DNA from: Bradyrhizobium sp. ORS 278
GTDB taxonomy: Bacteria; Pseudomonadota; Alphaproteobacteria; Rhizobiales; Xanthobacteraceae
Direction of reading: 5' to 3'
DNA: 64,000 bases
NCBI RefSeq assembly: GCF_000026145.1
Contig: NC_009445.1
Span: 1,488,001-1,552,000, forward strand
The notes beneath the pieces are model-generated. The model was not told the origin of the DNA. It did not search any database and saw only the letters and a list, made by a program, of their open reading frames with translations. Made by a program: the position numbers and the translations under genes. Positions 18,410-26,602 of this stretch are shown here, piece after piece. The stretch's first letter is position 1. Each line of letters starts with the position of its first letter.

Positions 18410-19816
18410 TCACTTGGATATGATAGGGGACAGATCAGCTACGCTGTCGCTGATCGGCAGCTCGAGCCTCACGCTGAAATCACCTGCTCCGCCGTCGAAG
18501 CATAAGCGGCCGCCATGGGCTTGTGCGACCTCCACAGCGATCGCAAGCCCAAGCCCCGATCCATGCGAGTCGTCGCCCTTCTCGAACGGCACCAGCAGTC
18601 CCGCCTGCGCGTCTGCAGGAATGCCCGGTCCATCATCCCAGACGACGATCGCGACACTCTCCGCTGTCCGCTCCACCTTCACCATCAGCCGCGTCCTCGC
18701 CCCATGTGCCAGCGCGTTGTGGATCAGATTGGCGAGTGCCTCGCGCAGGCTGATGGCATCGGCTGCGACGACGACATCGTCGTCGGAGTCCACGAAACTC
18801 ACGGAGACTTCGCGGTCCAGCGACAGCGGGACGCTCTGCGACAACACCGATTTCGCCAACGCGTTGATGTCGGTCGGCGCGAAGCGCGGCGTCTGTGCTC
18901 GGTGCTGGATCATGGCATGATCCAGCAACTGACTGGCGAGGCGGGCGAGGTCCGAGATGCGACCGCGCAACCGATCGAGCGTCTTCGGATCGCTGGTCTG
19001 GCCGCTCAGCAACTCCACCTCCGCATCGATCGCGGCCAGCGGCGTCCGCAGCTGATGCGTCGCGTCGGCGATGAAGCGCTGCATCAGCTTAATCCGCTCC
19101 GACAGGCGCTGCATGAAGCCGTCGATGGCGCCGACCAATGCGCGGACCTCGCGCGGCGGCGTGATCGCGATCGGGCTGAGATCATCAGGCCGGCGCTTGA
19201 CGATCTCGGCCTCGATCCGCGTCAGCGGCGCGAACACCAGCCGCAGGCACAGTGCGGTCGCGACCAGCGCCAGCAGACTCATCGCCGCGATCAGGCCGAT
19301 CGCCTTGGACGCGAGATCCCAGGTCAGCGCGTCGCGCGCGCGCACCGTCTGCGCCAGCACGATCTCGCTCCAGCCCTCGCCCGGTGCGCCGTCGAGGCGC
19401 CGTGCGACGGCGGCGATGCGCACCGGCTGGTCGCGGTAGACGCCATCACGCAGCACGACGCCGTCGCGCAGCGCGCTCTTGGGGGCCTGGATCGCGAGAT
19501 CGTCATAGCCGGCGACGACGACGCCGCGCGGATCGGTGACGCGGTAGAACACGAGATCATAGGCCGACAAGGTTGCGAACGCCGCCGCCGGCGGATCGAG
19601 CGTCACCACGCCGCCCTGCATGTAGATGTTCTCCGCGACCTGCACGGCGCCGCCGGCGAGCAGCTTGTCATAGGCATCGCGCGCCGCCGTGGCCGCATAT
19701 TGCCAGGCGGCGAGACTGAGCACGACCGCGCCGACCGCCAGGATTGCGCCGATCGCGATCAGAAGCCGCGCGCGCAGCGACGTCTTGATCTCACGAAGCG
19801 TGGAGCTGATAGCCAA
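18410..19816 (-). CDS. Sensor histidine kinase (TctE-like)
   Basis: About 468 residues. Membrane helices are near residues 18-40 and 165-190, enclosing a roughly 120-residue periplasmic domain of the type seen in tricarboxylate sensors (the N-terminal domain of TctE). A HAMP-like linker leads to the H-box ATHQLRTPLAAIDAEVELL, N-box NLIHNALAHG, and G-boxes DDGPGIPADAQ and GSGLGLAI. All catalytic motifs are intact. The gene begins with TTG and overlaps the response regulator gene upstream by 26 bases, so the two are co-translated. TctE homologues sense small carboxylates; the ligand here is unknown. The pair is divergent from a nitrate/taurine-type ABC transporter. Confidence 0.88.
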   Translation of the reverse strand: MAISSTLREIKTSLRARLLIAIGAILAVGAVVLSLAAWQYAATAARDAYDKLLAGGAVQVAENIYMQGGVVTLDPPAAAFATLSAYDLVFYRVTDPRGVVVAGYDDLAIQAPKSALRDGVVLRDGVYRDQPVRIAAVARRLDGAPGEGWSEIVLAQTVRARDALTWDLASKAIGLIAAMSLLALVATALCLRLVFAPLTRIEAEIVKRRPDDLSPIAITPPREVRALVGAIDGFMQRLSERIKLMQRFIADATHQLRTPLAAIDAEVELLSGQTSDPKTLDRLRGRISDLARLASQLLDHAMIQHRAQTPRFAPTDINALAKSVLSQSVPLSLDREVSVSFVDSDDDVVVAADAISLREALANLIHNALAHGARTRLMVKVERTAESVAIVVWDDGPGIPADAQAGLLVPFEKGDDSHGSGLGLAIAVEVAQAHGGRLCFDGGAGDFSVRLELPISDSVADLSPIISK

Positions 19817-20456
19817 GGCCGCGCTCGGTCTTGATCTCGACGGACGTGGCCGCCAGCTTGCGCCTGAGACGCGCGATGAACTGCTCGACGGCGTTCGGGC
19901 TCGGATCCTGGTCGAAGCTGAACAGCTGCTCGACCAGTTCCTCTTTGGCGACGTAGCGCCCGGGGCGTGCAGCGAGGATCTCCAGCACGGTCAGCTCGCG
20001 CCGCGTCAGGTCGAGCGGCTGGCCGGCGACGCTCGCGGTCCGGCCGGCGCGGTCGATCACCAGCGGCCCCAATGTCAGCAGATTGTCGGATTGGCCGGCG
20101 GCGCGGCGGAGTAGGGCGCGCGCTCGCGCCTCCAGCTCGCGATAGTCGAACGGTTTGATGAGATAGTCGTCGGCACCGAGGTCGAGCGCGCCGATCCGGT
20201 CGTCGACCGCCGAGCGCGCCGTCAGCACCAGCACCGGGGTGCGCAGGCCGCGCTTGCGCAAGTGCTTGAGCACGGCAAAGCCGTCCATGTTCGGCAGCAT
20301 TACGTCGAGCACAATGAGGTCATAGGTCTGCACCTCGATCAGCTCGCTCGCGGTGCGACCGTCCTTCTCCCAGTCGACGGCGTAGCCGATCCGCTCGAAC
20401 CGGCTGGTCACGGCGGCGCCGATCTCGGGCGTGTCTTCCACCAGCAGGATGCGCAA
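19791..20456 (-). CDS. OmpR-family response regulator (TctD-like)
   Basis: About 221 residues. The receiver domain has the acidic pair VEDT, the phosphorylation Asp in VLDVMLPNMDG near residue 51, and the Thr and Lys of LTAR and LIKPF. The C-terminal winged helix (RRELTVLEILAARPGRYV...) ends at RGLGYQL. The only available start is a TTG at 20456 that begins exactly with the family sequence (RILLVEDTPEIG); no good ribosome binding site is visible. It is partnered with the overlapping kinase, and its likely target is the ABC transporter operon starting 117 bases away on the other strand. Confidence 0.9.
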   Translation of the reverse strand: MRILLVEDTPEIGAAVTSRFERIGYAVDWEKDGRTASELIEVQTYDLIVLDVMLPNMDGFAVLKHLRKRGLRTPVLVLTARSAVDDRIGALDLGADDYLIKPFDYRELEARARALLRRAAGQSDNLLTLGPLVIDRAGRTASVAGQPLDLTRRELTVLEILAARPGRYVAKEELVEQLFSFDQDPSPNAVEQFIARLRRKLAATSVEIKTERGLGYQLHAS

Positions 20457-20538
20457 GGTCGTGGTCTCAGTCCCGGAGTCAGGTTCGCGTCAGTCTCCTC
20501 CTCTATCACTTCGCACAAGGGCGCCGAAGTGCACCGGG

Positions 20539-20548
20539 CGAAATTTCG
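20539..20548. promoter_or_regulatory. Short palindrome in the regulator/transporter divergent region
   Basis: CGAAATTTCG is a perfect 10-base palindrome flanked by AGTGC and GCACT, 25 bases before the ABC transporter ATPase start. It is the only symmetrical element I see in the 116-bp region between the TctD-like regulator and the transporter genes. Its role as an operator is a guess. Confidence 0.3.
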
Positions 20549-20572
20549 CACTGCAATATGAGGGGAGGACGC

Positions 20573-21352
20573 ATGACCGTCCATCAGACACCATCCCAGT
20601 TCGAGCCGCTGCTCTCCGTCGAGGGCGTGACGCTTCAGTACAAGACGCCGGACACGCTGGTCACGGCGACCTACCGTGTCGATTTCAAGGTGTTCGATTC
20701 CGACCGCTTCGTGCTGCTCGGGCCGTCCGGCTGCGGCAAGTCGACGCTGCTGAAGGCGATCGGCGGCTACCTCAAGCCGACCGAGGGCCGCATCCGCCTC
20801 AAGGGCCACGAGGTCACCGAGCCCGGCCCGGACCGGATGATGGTGTTCCAGGAGTTCGACCAGCTGCTGCCGTGGAAGACGGTGCGCGAGAACGTCGTGT
20901 TCGCGCTGACGGCGAGCGGCCGGCTGAGCGCGGCCGAGGCGCAGGAGCGCGCCAAGTCCTACATCGACAAGGTCGGCCTCACCAAGTTCATCGACTCCTA
21001 TCCGCACATGCTCTCCGGCGGCATGAAGCAGCGCGTCGCGATCGCCAGGGGCATGGCGATGGAGCCGGACGTGCTGCTGATGGACGAGCCGTTCGCGGCG
21101 CTCGACGCGCTGACCCGGCGCAAGATGCAGGACGAGCTGCTGCAGCTCTGGCAGGACACCCGCTTCACCGTGCTGTTCGTGACGCATTCGATCGAGGAGG
21201 CGATCAAGATCGGCTCGCGCATCCTCTTGCTGTCGCCGCATCCCGGCCGCGTCCGCGCCGAGCTCAACAGCGTGCCGCCGGGCACGATGGGCTCGCCCGA
21301 ACAGGTCGCGCTCGAAGGGCGGATCAACGACATGCTGTTCGGCCACCACTGA
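20573..21352 (+). CDS. ABC transporter ATPase (nitrate/sulfonate/taurine-type)
   Basis: About 259 residues. Walker A LGPSGCGKSTLLKAI, Q-loop VFQEFDQLLPWKTV, signature LSGGMKQRVAIARGMA, Walker B VLLMDEPFAALD and the H-loop FVTHSIEEA are all present, the pattern of the TauB/SsuB/NrtD group. It powers uptake of a small anion or organic solute with the permease and binding protein that follow. ATG 20573 follows a strong AGGGGAGG site; an ATG 15 bases earlier is less likely. It is the first gene of a three-gene operon divergent from the TctDE-like pair. Confidence 0.93.
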   Translation: MTVHQTPSQFEPLLSVEGVTLQYKTPDTLVTATYRVDFKVFDSDRFVLLGPSGCGKSTLLKAIGGYLKPTEGRIRLKGHEVTEPGPDRMMVFQEFDQLLPWKTVRENVVFALTASGRLSAAEAQERAKSYIDKVGLTKFIDSYPHMLSGGMKQRVAIARGMAMEPDVLLMDEPFAALDALTRRKMQDELLQLWQDTRFTVLFVTHSIEEAIKIGSRILLLSPHPGRVRAELNSVPPGTMGSPEQVALEGRINDMLFGHH

Positions 21353-21369
21353 GGGACGGGAGAGAGATC

Positions 21370-22236
21370 ATGAGCGACACGCTGGCGCTGCGCCCCGAAA
21401 TCGTCAATGCAGAGACCCCCCTCGGCGACGTCAAGGTCGAGGCGAGCCTGTCCCTGCTGGAACGCATCTATCGCTTCGGTGCTGTCCGCAAGGCCATCAT
21501 TCTGGTCGCGCTGGCCGCGCTGTGGCAGGCCTATGGAGTGTGGCTCGGCAATCCCCTGTTGTTTCCGACCTTCACCGACACGCTGTCGGCCTTCTTCGAG
21601 AACATCGCCAATGGCGTGATCCCGGCGCGCACCCTGGTATCGCTGGAGACGCTGCTGATCGGCTACGGCGTCGGCATCGCGCTCGCCGCCGTGCTGACCA
21701 CCATCGCGATCGGCTCGCGCATCGGCGCCGATCTGCTGGAGGCGCTGACCTCGATGTTCAACCCGCTGCCGGCGATCGCACTGTTGCCGCTGGCGCTGAT
21801 CTGGTTCGGCCTCGGCAAGGGCAGCATCATCTTCGTGCTGGTGCATTCGGTGCTGTGGGCGATCGCCCTCAACACCCATTCCGGCTTCCGCGCGGTGTCG
21901 AACACCCTGCGCATGGTCGGCCTGAACTACGGCCTGCGCGGGCTGAAGCTGGTGCGCTTCATCCTGATCCCCGCGGCCTTTCCGGCGATCCTCACCGGTC
22001 TGAAAGTGGGCTGGGCCTTCGCCTGGCGCACCCTGATCGCGGCCGAGCTGGTGTTCGGCGTGTCCTCCGGGTCCGGCGGCCTCGGCTGGTTCATCTTCGA
22101 GAACCGCAACCAGCTGGAGACGGCGAACGTGTTCGCCGGCCTGTTCACCGTGATCATCATCGGCCTCGTGATCGAGAACGTCGTGTTCGCCACCATCGAG
22201 CGGAAGACGGTGCGGCGCTGGGGCATGCAGCACTGA
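21370..22236 (+). CDS. ABC transporter permease (nitrate/sulfonate/taurine-type)
   Basis: About 288 residues with about six membrane helices. The permease signature loop that contacts the ATPase lies around GWAFAWRTLIAAELVFG. The frame is open much further upstream, but those residues are a shadow of the ATPase gene. ATG 21370 comes 18 bases after the ATPase stop with GGGAG just before it. The first 40 residues are cytoplasmic. It forms the channel for the transporter encoded by its neighbours. Confidence 0.9.
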   Translation: MSDTLALRPEIVNAETPLGDVKVEASLSLLERIYRFGAVRKAIILVALAALWQAYGVWLGNPLLFPTFTDTLSAFFENIANGVIPARTLVSLETLLIGYGVGIALAAVLTTIAIGSRIGADLLEALTSMFNPLPAIALLPLALIWFGLGKGSIIFVLVHSVLWAIALNTHSGFRAVSNTLRMVGLNYGLRGLKLVRFILIPAAFPAILTGLKVGWAFAWRTLIAAELVFGVSSGSGGLGWFIFENRNQLETANVFAGLFTVIIIGLVIENVVFATIERKTVRRWGMQH

Positions 22237-22274
22237 TGAGCTATAAGCAAAATAACAAGGAGAGGGAGACGAGA

Positions 22275-23288
22275 ATGTCCTGGAGCAAAACACTCGCCGC
22301 TGCCGCTATTGGGCTCGCCGCGCTGCTCGGCGCCACGTCAGCGCAGGCCGAGGTCAAGGAGATCAGGCTCTCCAAGGGCTACGGCATCCTCTATCTGCCG
22401 CTGATCGTGATGGAGGATCAGAAGCTGATGGAGAAGCAGGCCGAGAAGGCCGGACTCGGTCCGTTCAAGGTCAGCTGGCAGCTGCTCGACGGCGGCAACA
22501 TCATCAACGACGCGATGATGGCCGGCTCGCTCGACATCGCCGGCACCGGCGCGCCGGGCTTCATCACCTTGTGGGCCAAGGCCAAGGGCATCCCGGCCGT
22601 CGAGGTTGTCGGCGTCAGCGGCCTCTCGTCGACCTCGCTATGGATGAACAGCAACAATCCCGAAATCAAGTCGCTGAAGGATTTCAAGCCGAGCGACAAG
22701 ATCGCGCTGCCGGGCATCAAGACCTCGCTGTCGGCGGTCATCCTGCAGATGATGGCCGCGCATGAGTTCGGCAAGGAGAACTACGCCAAGCTCGATCCGA
22801 TGACGGTCGGCCTGCCGCATCCGGAAGCGGTGGCGGCGCTGACCTCGGGCAAGACCGAGATCACGGCGCATTTCACCTCGCCGCCGTTCTCCTACATCGA
22901 GCTGAAGGACTCCAAGATCCACCGCGTCGCCAATTCCGCCGACGTGCTCGGACGTCTCACCATGGACGTGGTGTTCGCACCGAAGCGCTTCGTCGACGCC
23001 AATCCGAAGGTCGTGCAGGCCTTCCTCGACGCGCTCGACGAGGCCTGCACCCTGATCGCCAACGACAAGGCCGCCGCCGCCGAAATCTACGCCCGCACCG
23101 CCAAGGTGAAGACCACCAAGGAGGAGGTGTTGGAGATGCTGCAGGACAAGGACACCTGGTTCTCGGCCACGCCCGAGGGCGTGCTCAAGATCGCCGAGTT
23201 CATGCACGGCGTCGGCTCGATCAAGGTCAAGCCGGCGAGCTGGCAGGACATGTTCGTCACCCAGCTCCGCGACCGCAAAGGAAGCTGA
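22275..23288 (+). CDS. ABC transporter substrate-binding protein (NMT1/THI5- or TauA-like)
   Basis: About 337 residues with a clear Sec signal peptide (MSWSKTLAAAAIGLAALLG then cleavage after SAQA). The mature part begins EVKEIRLSKGYGILYLPLIV, the opening of the NrtA/SsuA/TauA/THI5-like periplasmic binding family, with DAMMAGSLDIAGTGAP as the family loop. GGAGAGGGAG lies just upstream of the ATG. The ligand is unknown; aliphatic sulfonates, nitrate, pyrimidines and aromatic acids are all handled by this family. It ends 6 bases before a convergent kinase gene with no visible terminator. Confidence 0.88.
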   Translation: MSWSKTLAAAAIGLAALLGATSAQAEVKEIRLSKGYGILYLPLIVMEDQKLMEKQAEKAGLGPFKVSWQLLDGGNIINDAMMAGSLDIAGTGAPGFITLWAKAKGIPAVEVVGVSGLSSTSLWMNSNNPEIKSLKDFKPSDKIALPGIKTSLSAVILQMMAAHEFGKENYAKLDPMTVGLPHPEAVAALTSGKTEITAHFTSPPFSYIELKDSKIHRVANSADVLGRLTMDVVFAPKRFVDANPKVVQAFLDALDEACTLIANDKAAAAEIYARTAKVKTTKEEVLEMLQDKDTWFSATPEGVLKIAEFMHGVGSIKVKPASWQDMFVTQLRDRKGS

Positions 23289-23294
23289 GCCGAT

Positions 23295-24647
23295 CTAGGA
23301 GGCCTGCGGAAACGCGATGCGCACCCGCAGGCCGCCTTCTGGCGAGGTCGAGAGATCGAGGCGCGCACCATGCGCGTCGGCGATCTGCTTGACGATGGCG
23401 AGGCCGAGCCCGCTGCCACCGGTGCTGCGGCTGCGGGAGTTCTCCAATCGGAAGAACGGCTCGAACACCGCGTTGCGGGCATTCGGCGGAATGCCCGGGC
23501 CGTCGTCGTCGATGGCGATCACGACGGCCCTGTCAGGCAGCACGCGTACCGTGCAGCGCGTCGCGAAGCGCAGTGCATTCTCGATCAGATTGATGAACAG
23601 GCGCCGCAGTGCGGTCGGCTCGCCGAGAACGGTCAGCGCTTCGCCGCCGAGCTCGGTCTTGATGTGCGCGCCGCTCTGCCGCCGGTCCTCCACGATCTCC
23701 CTGAGCATCGCGGCGAGATCGACCGGCTGGCGCTGGATGGCCGCGAAGCCGCCGCGCGAGACCGCCAATGCATCCTCCAGCAGCCGCGTCATCTCGTCGA
23801 GATCGCTCGCCGCCTTGTCGCGCTGCTCCGGCTCGGGCAGGCGCTCGGCGCGCAGCCGCAGCCGGGTGATGTAGGTCTTGAGGTCGTGCGAGACGGCGCC
23901 GAGCAGCAGGGTGCGGCCGCGCACCAGCTCGGAGATCCGGGTCTGCATGTCGTTCACGGCCGTGATCAGCTTGCGGATTTCCGGCGCGCCCGCCGGCTTC
24001 ACATGCGCCACGGTGGCATCGCTGCTGAATCGGCCGAGCGAGTGACTGAGCTGGCGCAGCGGCCGCGCCTCGCGCGCGATCGCGATCACGGCGGCCATGC
24101 CGATCAGCGCGCCGAGCAGGCCGACGCCGAAGCCCGGCGGCAGCCCGAACAGCCGCGGTCCGGTCGCACCGAAGGTTTCGAACACGACGTAGCCGTGGTC
24201 GCGCAAGGACACGGCGAACCGCTCGGAACGGTTGATGTTGCGCCAATAGTCGCCGAGGTGCCAGTCGCGCCAGCGCGGCAGACGGCCGCGCGGGCTCAAT
24301 GCGATCACGTCGCGCGGCTGCAGCGACTGCAGATACAGGGCGAAGAAATGCTCGGCGAGCGGCCGGCGCATGGTCTCGGCCGAGGCTTCAGGGCGTTCCT
24401 GGGTCAGCGTCACGTGAAGGCGTTCGCTGCTGACGGCCTTGAGAATCAGCGTGCGTTCGGCGGGGCCGGCGGCTTCGATCAGCTGGACGATGGCGCTGAT
24501 CTGCTCGGGCACGGGAAACAACCGGCTCAGGATCTCCTGGCGCGACTCGCTCAGGAACAGCCAGCCGACGCCGGCCGCCCATAGCGCGATCAGCGCGAAC
24601 AGCACGATCGCCATCAGCCGGCCGGCGAAGCCGAGACGCCCGAGCAC
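23295..24647 (-). CDS. Sensor histidine kinase (EnvZ-like)
   Basis: About 450 residues. The first membrane helix is at residues 10-31, the second near residues 170-190, with a periplasmic domain of about 130 residues between. After a HAMP domain come the H-box VSHDLKTYITRLRLRAERL (Lys rather than Arg after the Leu), N-box NLIENALRFA, and G-boxes DDDGPGIPPNARNAVFEPF and GSGLGLAIVKQIA. It starts with GTG only 3 bases after the regulator stop, and its ribosome binding site (AAGGAG) lies inside the regulator gene. It should phosphorylate that regulator. The stimulus is unknown. Confidence 0.9.
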   Translation of the reverse strand: MLGRLGFAGRLMAIVLFALIALWAAGVGWLFLSESRQEILSRLFPVPEQISAIVQLIEAAGPAERTLILKAVSSERLHVTLTQERPEASAETMRRPLAEHFFALYLQSLQPRDVIALSPRGRLPRWRDWHLGDYWRNINRSERFAVSLRDHGYVVFETFGATGPRLFGLPPGFGVGLLGALIGMAAVIAIAREARPLRQLSHSLGRFSSDATVAHVKPAGAPEIRKLITAVNDMQTRISELVRGRTLLLGAVSHDLKTYITRLRLRAERLPEPEQRDKAASDLDEMTRLLEDALAVSRGGFAAIQRQPVDLAAMLREIVEDRRQSGAHIKTELGGEALTVLGEPTALRRLFINLIENALRFATRCTVRVLPDRAVVIAIDDDGPGIPPNARNAVFEPFFRLENSRSRSTGGSGLGLAIVKQIADAHGARLDLSTSPEGGLRVRIAFPQAS

Positions 24648-24650
24648 GTT

Positions 24651-25358
24651 TCACAGCTCCTTGACCGAGCCGGTGAAGATGTAGCCGGCGCTGCGCACCG
24701 TCTTGATCAGCTCCTCCTCGCCGTCGCGCTCGATCTTCTTGCGCAGCCGGCTCACTTGCACGTCGATGGTGCGGTCGAGCGGATCGGCCTGCCGGCCGCG
24801 CGTCCAATCCATCAGCTGATCGCGCGACAGCACGCGGTTGGGCCTGACCAGGAAGCAGCCGAGCAGCTCGAACTCGGCGCTGGTCAGCGGCAGCGCCCCG
24901 TCCTGCGCATGCGCGATCTCGCGCTTGTCGAGATCGACGGTGAGCGTGGCATTGACGAGAAAGCGGCGGTTCTCCAGCGGCGCCGGCTCGGCACGGCGCA
25001 GGATGGCGCGAATCCGCGCCACCAGCTCGCGCGGGCTGAACGGCTTTGGCAGATAGTCGTCGGCGCCCATCTCGAGCCCGACGATGCGGTCGATCTCGTC
25101 GCCCTTGGCCGTCAGCATCAGGATCGGCACCCGCGACGCCGCGCGCAGCCGACGGCAGATCGACAACCCATCCTCGCCGGGCAGCATGATGTCGAGCACA
25201 ACGAGGTCGGGATCGCCGAAAGTGTTGCGAAAACGGTCGAGGGCTGCGCCACCGTCGCCGACATCGACGCGAAAACCCTCGCGGGCGAGATGGTCGCGCA
25301 GCAGGCTGCGGATCTCGATGTCGTCTTCGATGATCAGGAGGTGGGGTCGGCTGTCCAT
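24651..25358 (-). CDS. OmpR-family response regulator
   Basis: About 235 residues. The receiver domain carries EDD at residues 11-13, the phospho-acceptor Asp in VVLDIMLPGEDGLS, and LTAKGD and LPKPFSPREL downstream. The OmpR-type winged-helix domain ends in VRSAGYIFTGSV. It starts with ATG at 25358 and pairs with the EnvZ-like kinase that follows 3 bases later. A 10-base-spaced direct repeat in the upstream region (25410-25426) is a candidate binding site, between this gene and a small secreted-protein gene. Confidence 0.92.
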   Translation of the reverse strand: MDSRPHLLIIEDDIEIRSLLRDHLAREGFRVDVGDGGAALDRFRNTFGDPDLVVLDIMLPGEDGLSICRRLRAASRVPILMLTAKGDEIDRIVGLEMGADDYLPKPFSPRELVARIRAILRRAEPAPLENRRFLVNATLTVDLDKREIAHAQDGALPLTSAEFELLGCFLVRPNRVLSRDQLMDWTRGRQADPLDRTIDVQVSRLRKKIERDGEEELIKTVRSAGYIFTGSVKEL

Positions 25359-25409
25359 GCGATGGTTTTAAGAACACCCGGCCGCGCCGGGCAACCCGGG
25401 CCTGGACAC

Positions 25410-25426
25410 CGTTACAAAACGTTACA
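25410..25426. promoter_or_regulatory. Candidate OmpR-type binding site (two CGTTACA copies)
   Basis: Two identical CGTTACA heptamers begin exactly 10 bases apart (25410 and 25420). Direct repeats at one-turn spacing are the normal binding pattern of OmpR/PhoB-type regulators. The site lies 52 bases before the regulator start and 91 bases before the small secreted-protein gene, so it could control both. The assignment is inferred from layout. Confidence 0.5.
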
Positions 25427-25516
25427 TGGCGGCTCTGTCCTGCAAACCGCCCGCAAACTTCGTGGGCGAGTCTCTGCTCGCGCCGTCAGGCGCTGGTGAT
25501 GCAACAGGAGAGACAG

Positions 25517-25837
25517 ATGCTTTCAGTTCGGACCTCGTTCGCGGCCGTCGCGATCAGCGCCATGGTGGTGGCCCTGGGCGCCTCGAGCGCCAACGCCTGG
25601 ACCCGCAGCGGTGGCGGCATGGGTCCGCGCGGCGGCACGTGGTCGACCTCCGCCTCGGGCGGCTGTGCCGGCGGCAGCTGCAGCCGCAGTCATGGCGGCA
25701 CCTACACCGGCCCGCGCGGCGGTGTCGTCACCAACAGCGGCCAGACCAGCTGCGCCGGGGGCACCTGCACCCACACCGGCACGACGACCGGACCCTATGG
25801 CGGCACCGTCAGCCGCAGCAGCACGTACACGCGCTGA
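25517..25837 (+). CDS. Small secreted Gly/Ser/Thr-rich protein
   Basis: About 106 residues. A signal peptide (AAVAISAMVVALGASSANA) is followed by a mature part of about 75 residues with repeated GPRGG/GPYGG and GGCAGGSC/SCAGGTC motifs, giving four Cys. These pairs look like two repeats of one unit (SGGCAGGSCSRSHGGTYTG and the later copy). ATG 25517 has AGGAGAG upstream. I do not recognise a family. It sits beside an OmpR-type regulator with a candidate site between them, so it may be a cell-surface target of that system. Confidence 0.72.
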   Translation: MLSVRTSFAAVAISAMVVALGASSANAWTRSGGGMGPRGGTWSTSASGGCAGGSCSRSHGGTYTGPRGGVVTNSGQTSCAGGTCTHTGTTTGPYGGTVSRSSTYTR

Positions 25838-25975
25838 CGCGACCGCCACGCAAACGCTGCGATCCGCTGCAGCCTTTCAATTTGCCGCGAGGTCGCCTAT
25901 CTGACCCCAGGCGAAGGCTACGCCGCGCGCGGACCGAGTTCCCCGCGCGGCCGGCCGATGATGGGGGAGATTGCG

Positions 25976-26587
25976 ATGCGGAGATTGCTGACCGTGCTGG
26001 CGGCGCTCATGACCTTGAGCCTGACCAATTGCGGCTACAACGCCATCCAGACCAACGACGAGCAGGTCAAGGCGGCCTGGTCCGAGGTGGTCAACCAGTA
26101 TCAGCGCCGCGCCGACCTCGTGCCCAATCTGGTCAACAGCGTGAAGGGCTTCGCGCAGCAGGAGAAGGATGTCCTGCTCGGCGTCACCAATGCCCGCGCC
26201 AAGGTCGGCAGCGTCCAGGCGACGCCCGACGTGGTCAATGATCCCGCGGCGCTGCAGAAGTTCCAGGCGGCGCAGAGCGAGCTGACCGGCGCGCTGTCGA
26301 GACTGCTGGTCGTGACCGAGAACTATCCGCAGCTGAAATCGGATCAATTGTTCCGCGACCTGATGTCCCAGCTCGAAGGCACCGAGAACCGCATCACGGT
26401 GGCGCGCAACCGCTACATCAAGGCGGTGCAGGACTACAACGTCGGCATCCGCACCTTCCCGAACAACCTCACCGCGATGGCCTTCGGCTACAAGGAGAAG
26501 GCCAACTTCACCGTCGAGAACGAGCGCGAGATCTCGGTCGCGCCGAAGGTCGACTTCAACGCGCCGTCGCCTGCGCCCTCGAAATAA
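25976..26587 (+). CDS. lemA: LemA family protein
   Basis: About 203 residues, normal for LemA. After a hydrophobic N-terminus the sequence CGYNAIQTNDEQVKAAW is the family signature, followed by RRADLVPNLVNSVKGFA and the conserved Arg/Asn region. The Cys after the hydrophobic stretch (TLSLTNC) resembles a lipobox, though Asn before Cys is unusual, so lipid anchoring is possible but not certain. ATG 25976 is preceded by GGGGGAG. LemA proteins are predicted membrane-anchored helical proteins of poorly known function. They often lie beside TPM-domain genes, as here. Confidence 0.92.
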   Translation: MRRLLTVLAALMTLSLTNCGYNAIQTNDEQVKAAWSEVVNQYQRRADLVPNLVNSVKGFAQQEKDVLLGVTNARAKVGSVQATPDVVNDPAALQKFQAAQSELTGALSRLLVVTENYPQLKSDQLFRDLMSQLEGTENRITVARNRYIKAVQDYNVGIRTFPNNLTAMAFGYKEKANFTVENEREISVAPKVDFNAPSPAPSK

Positions 26588-26602
26588 CCGGAGCGCTGTA
26601 CC

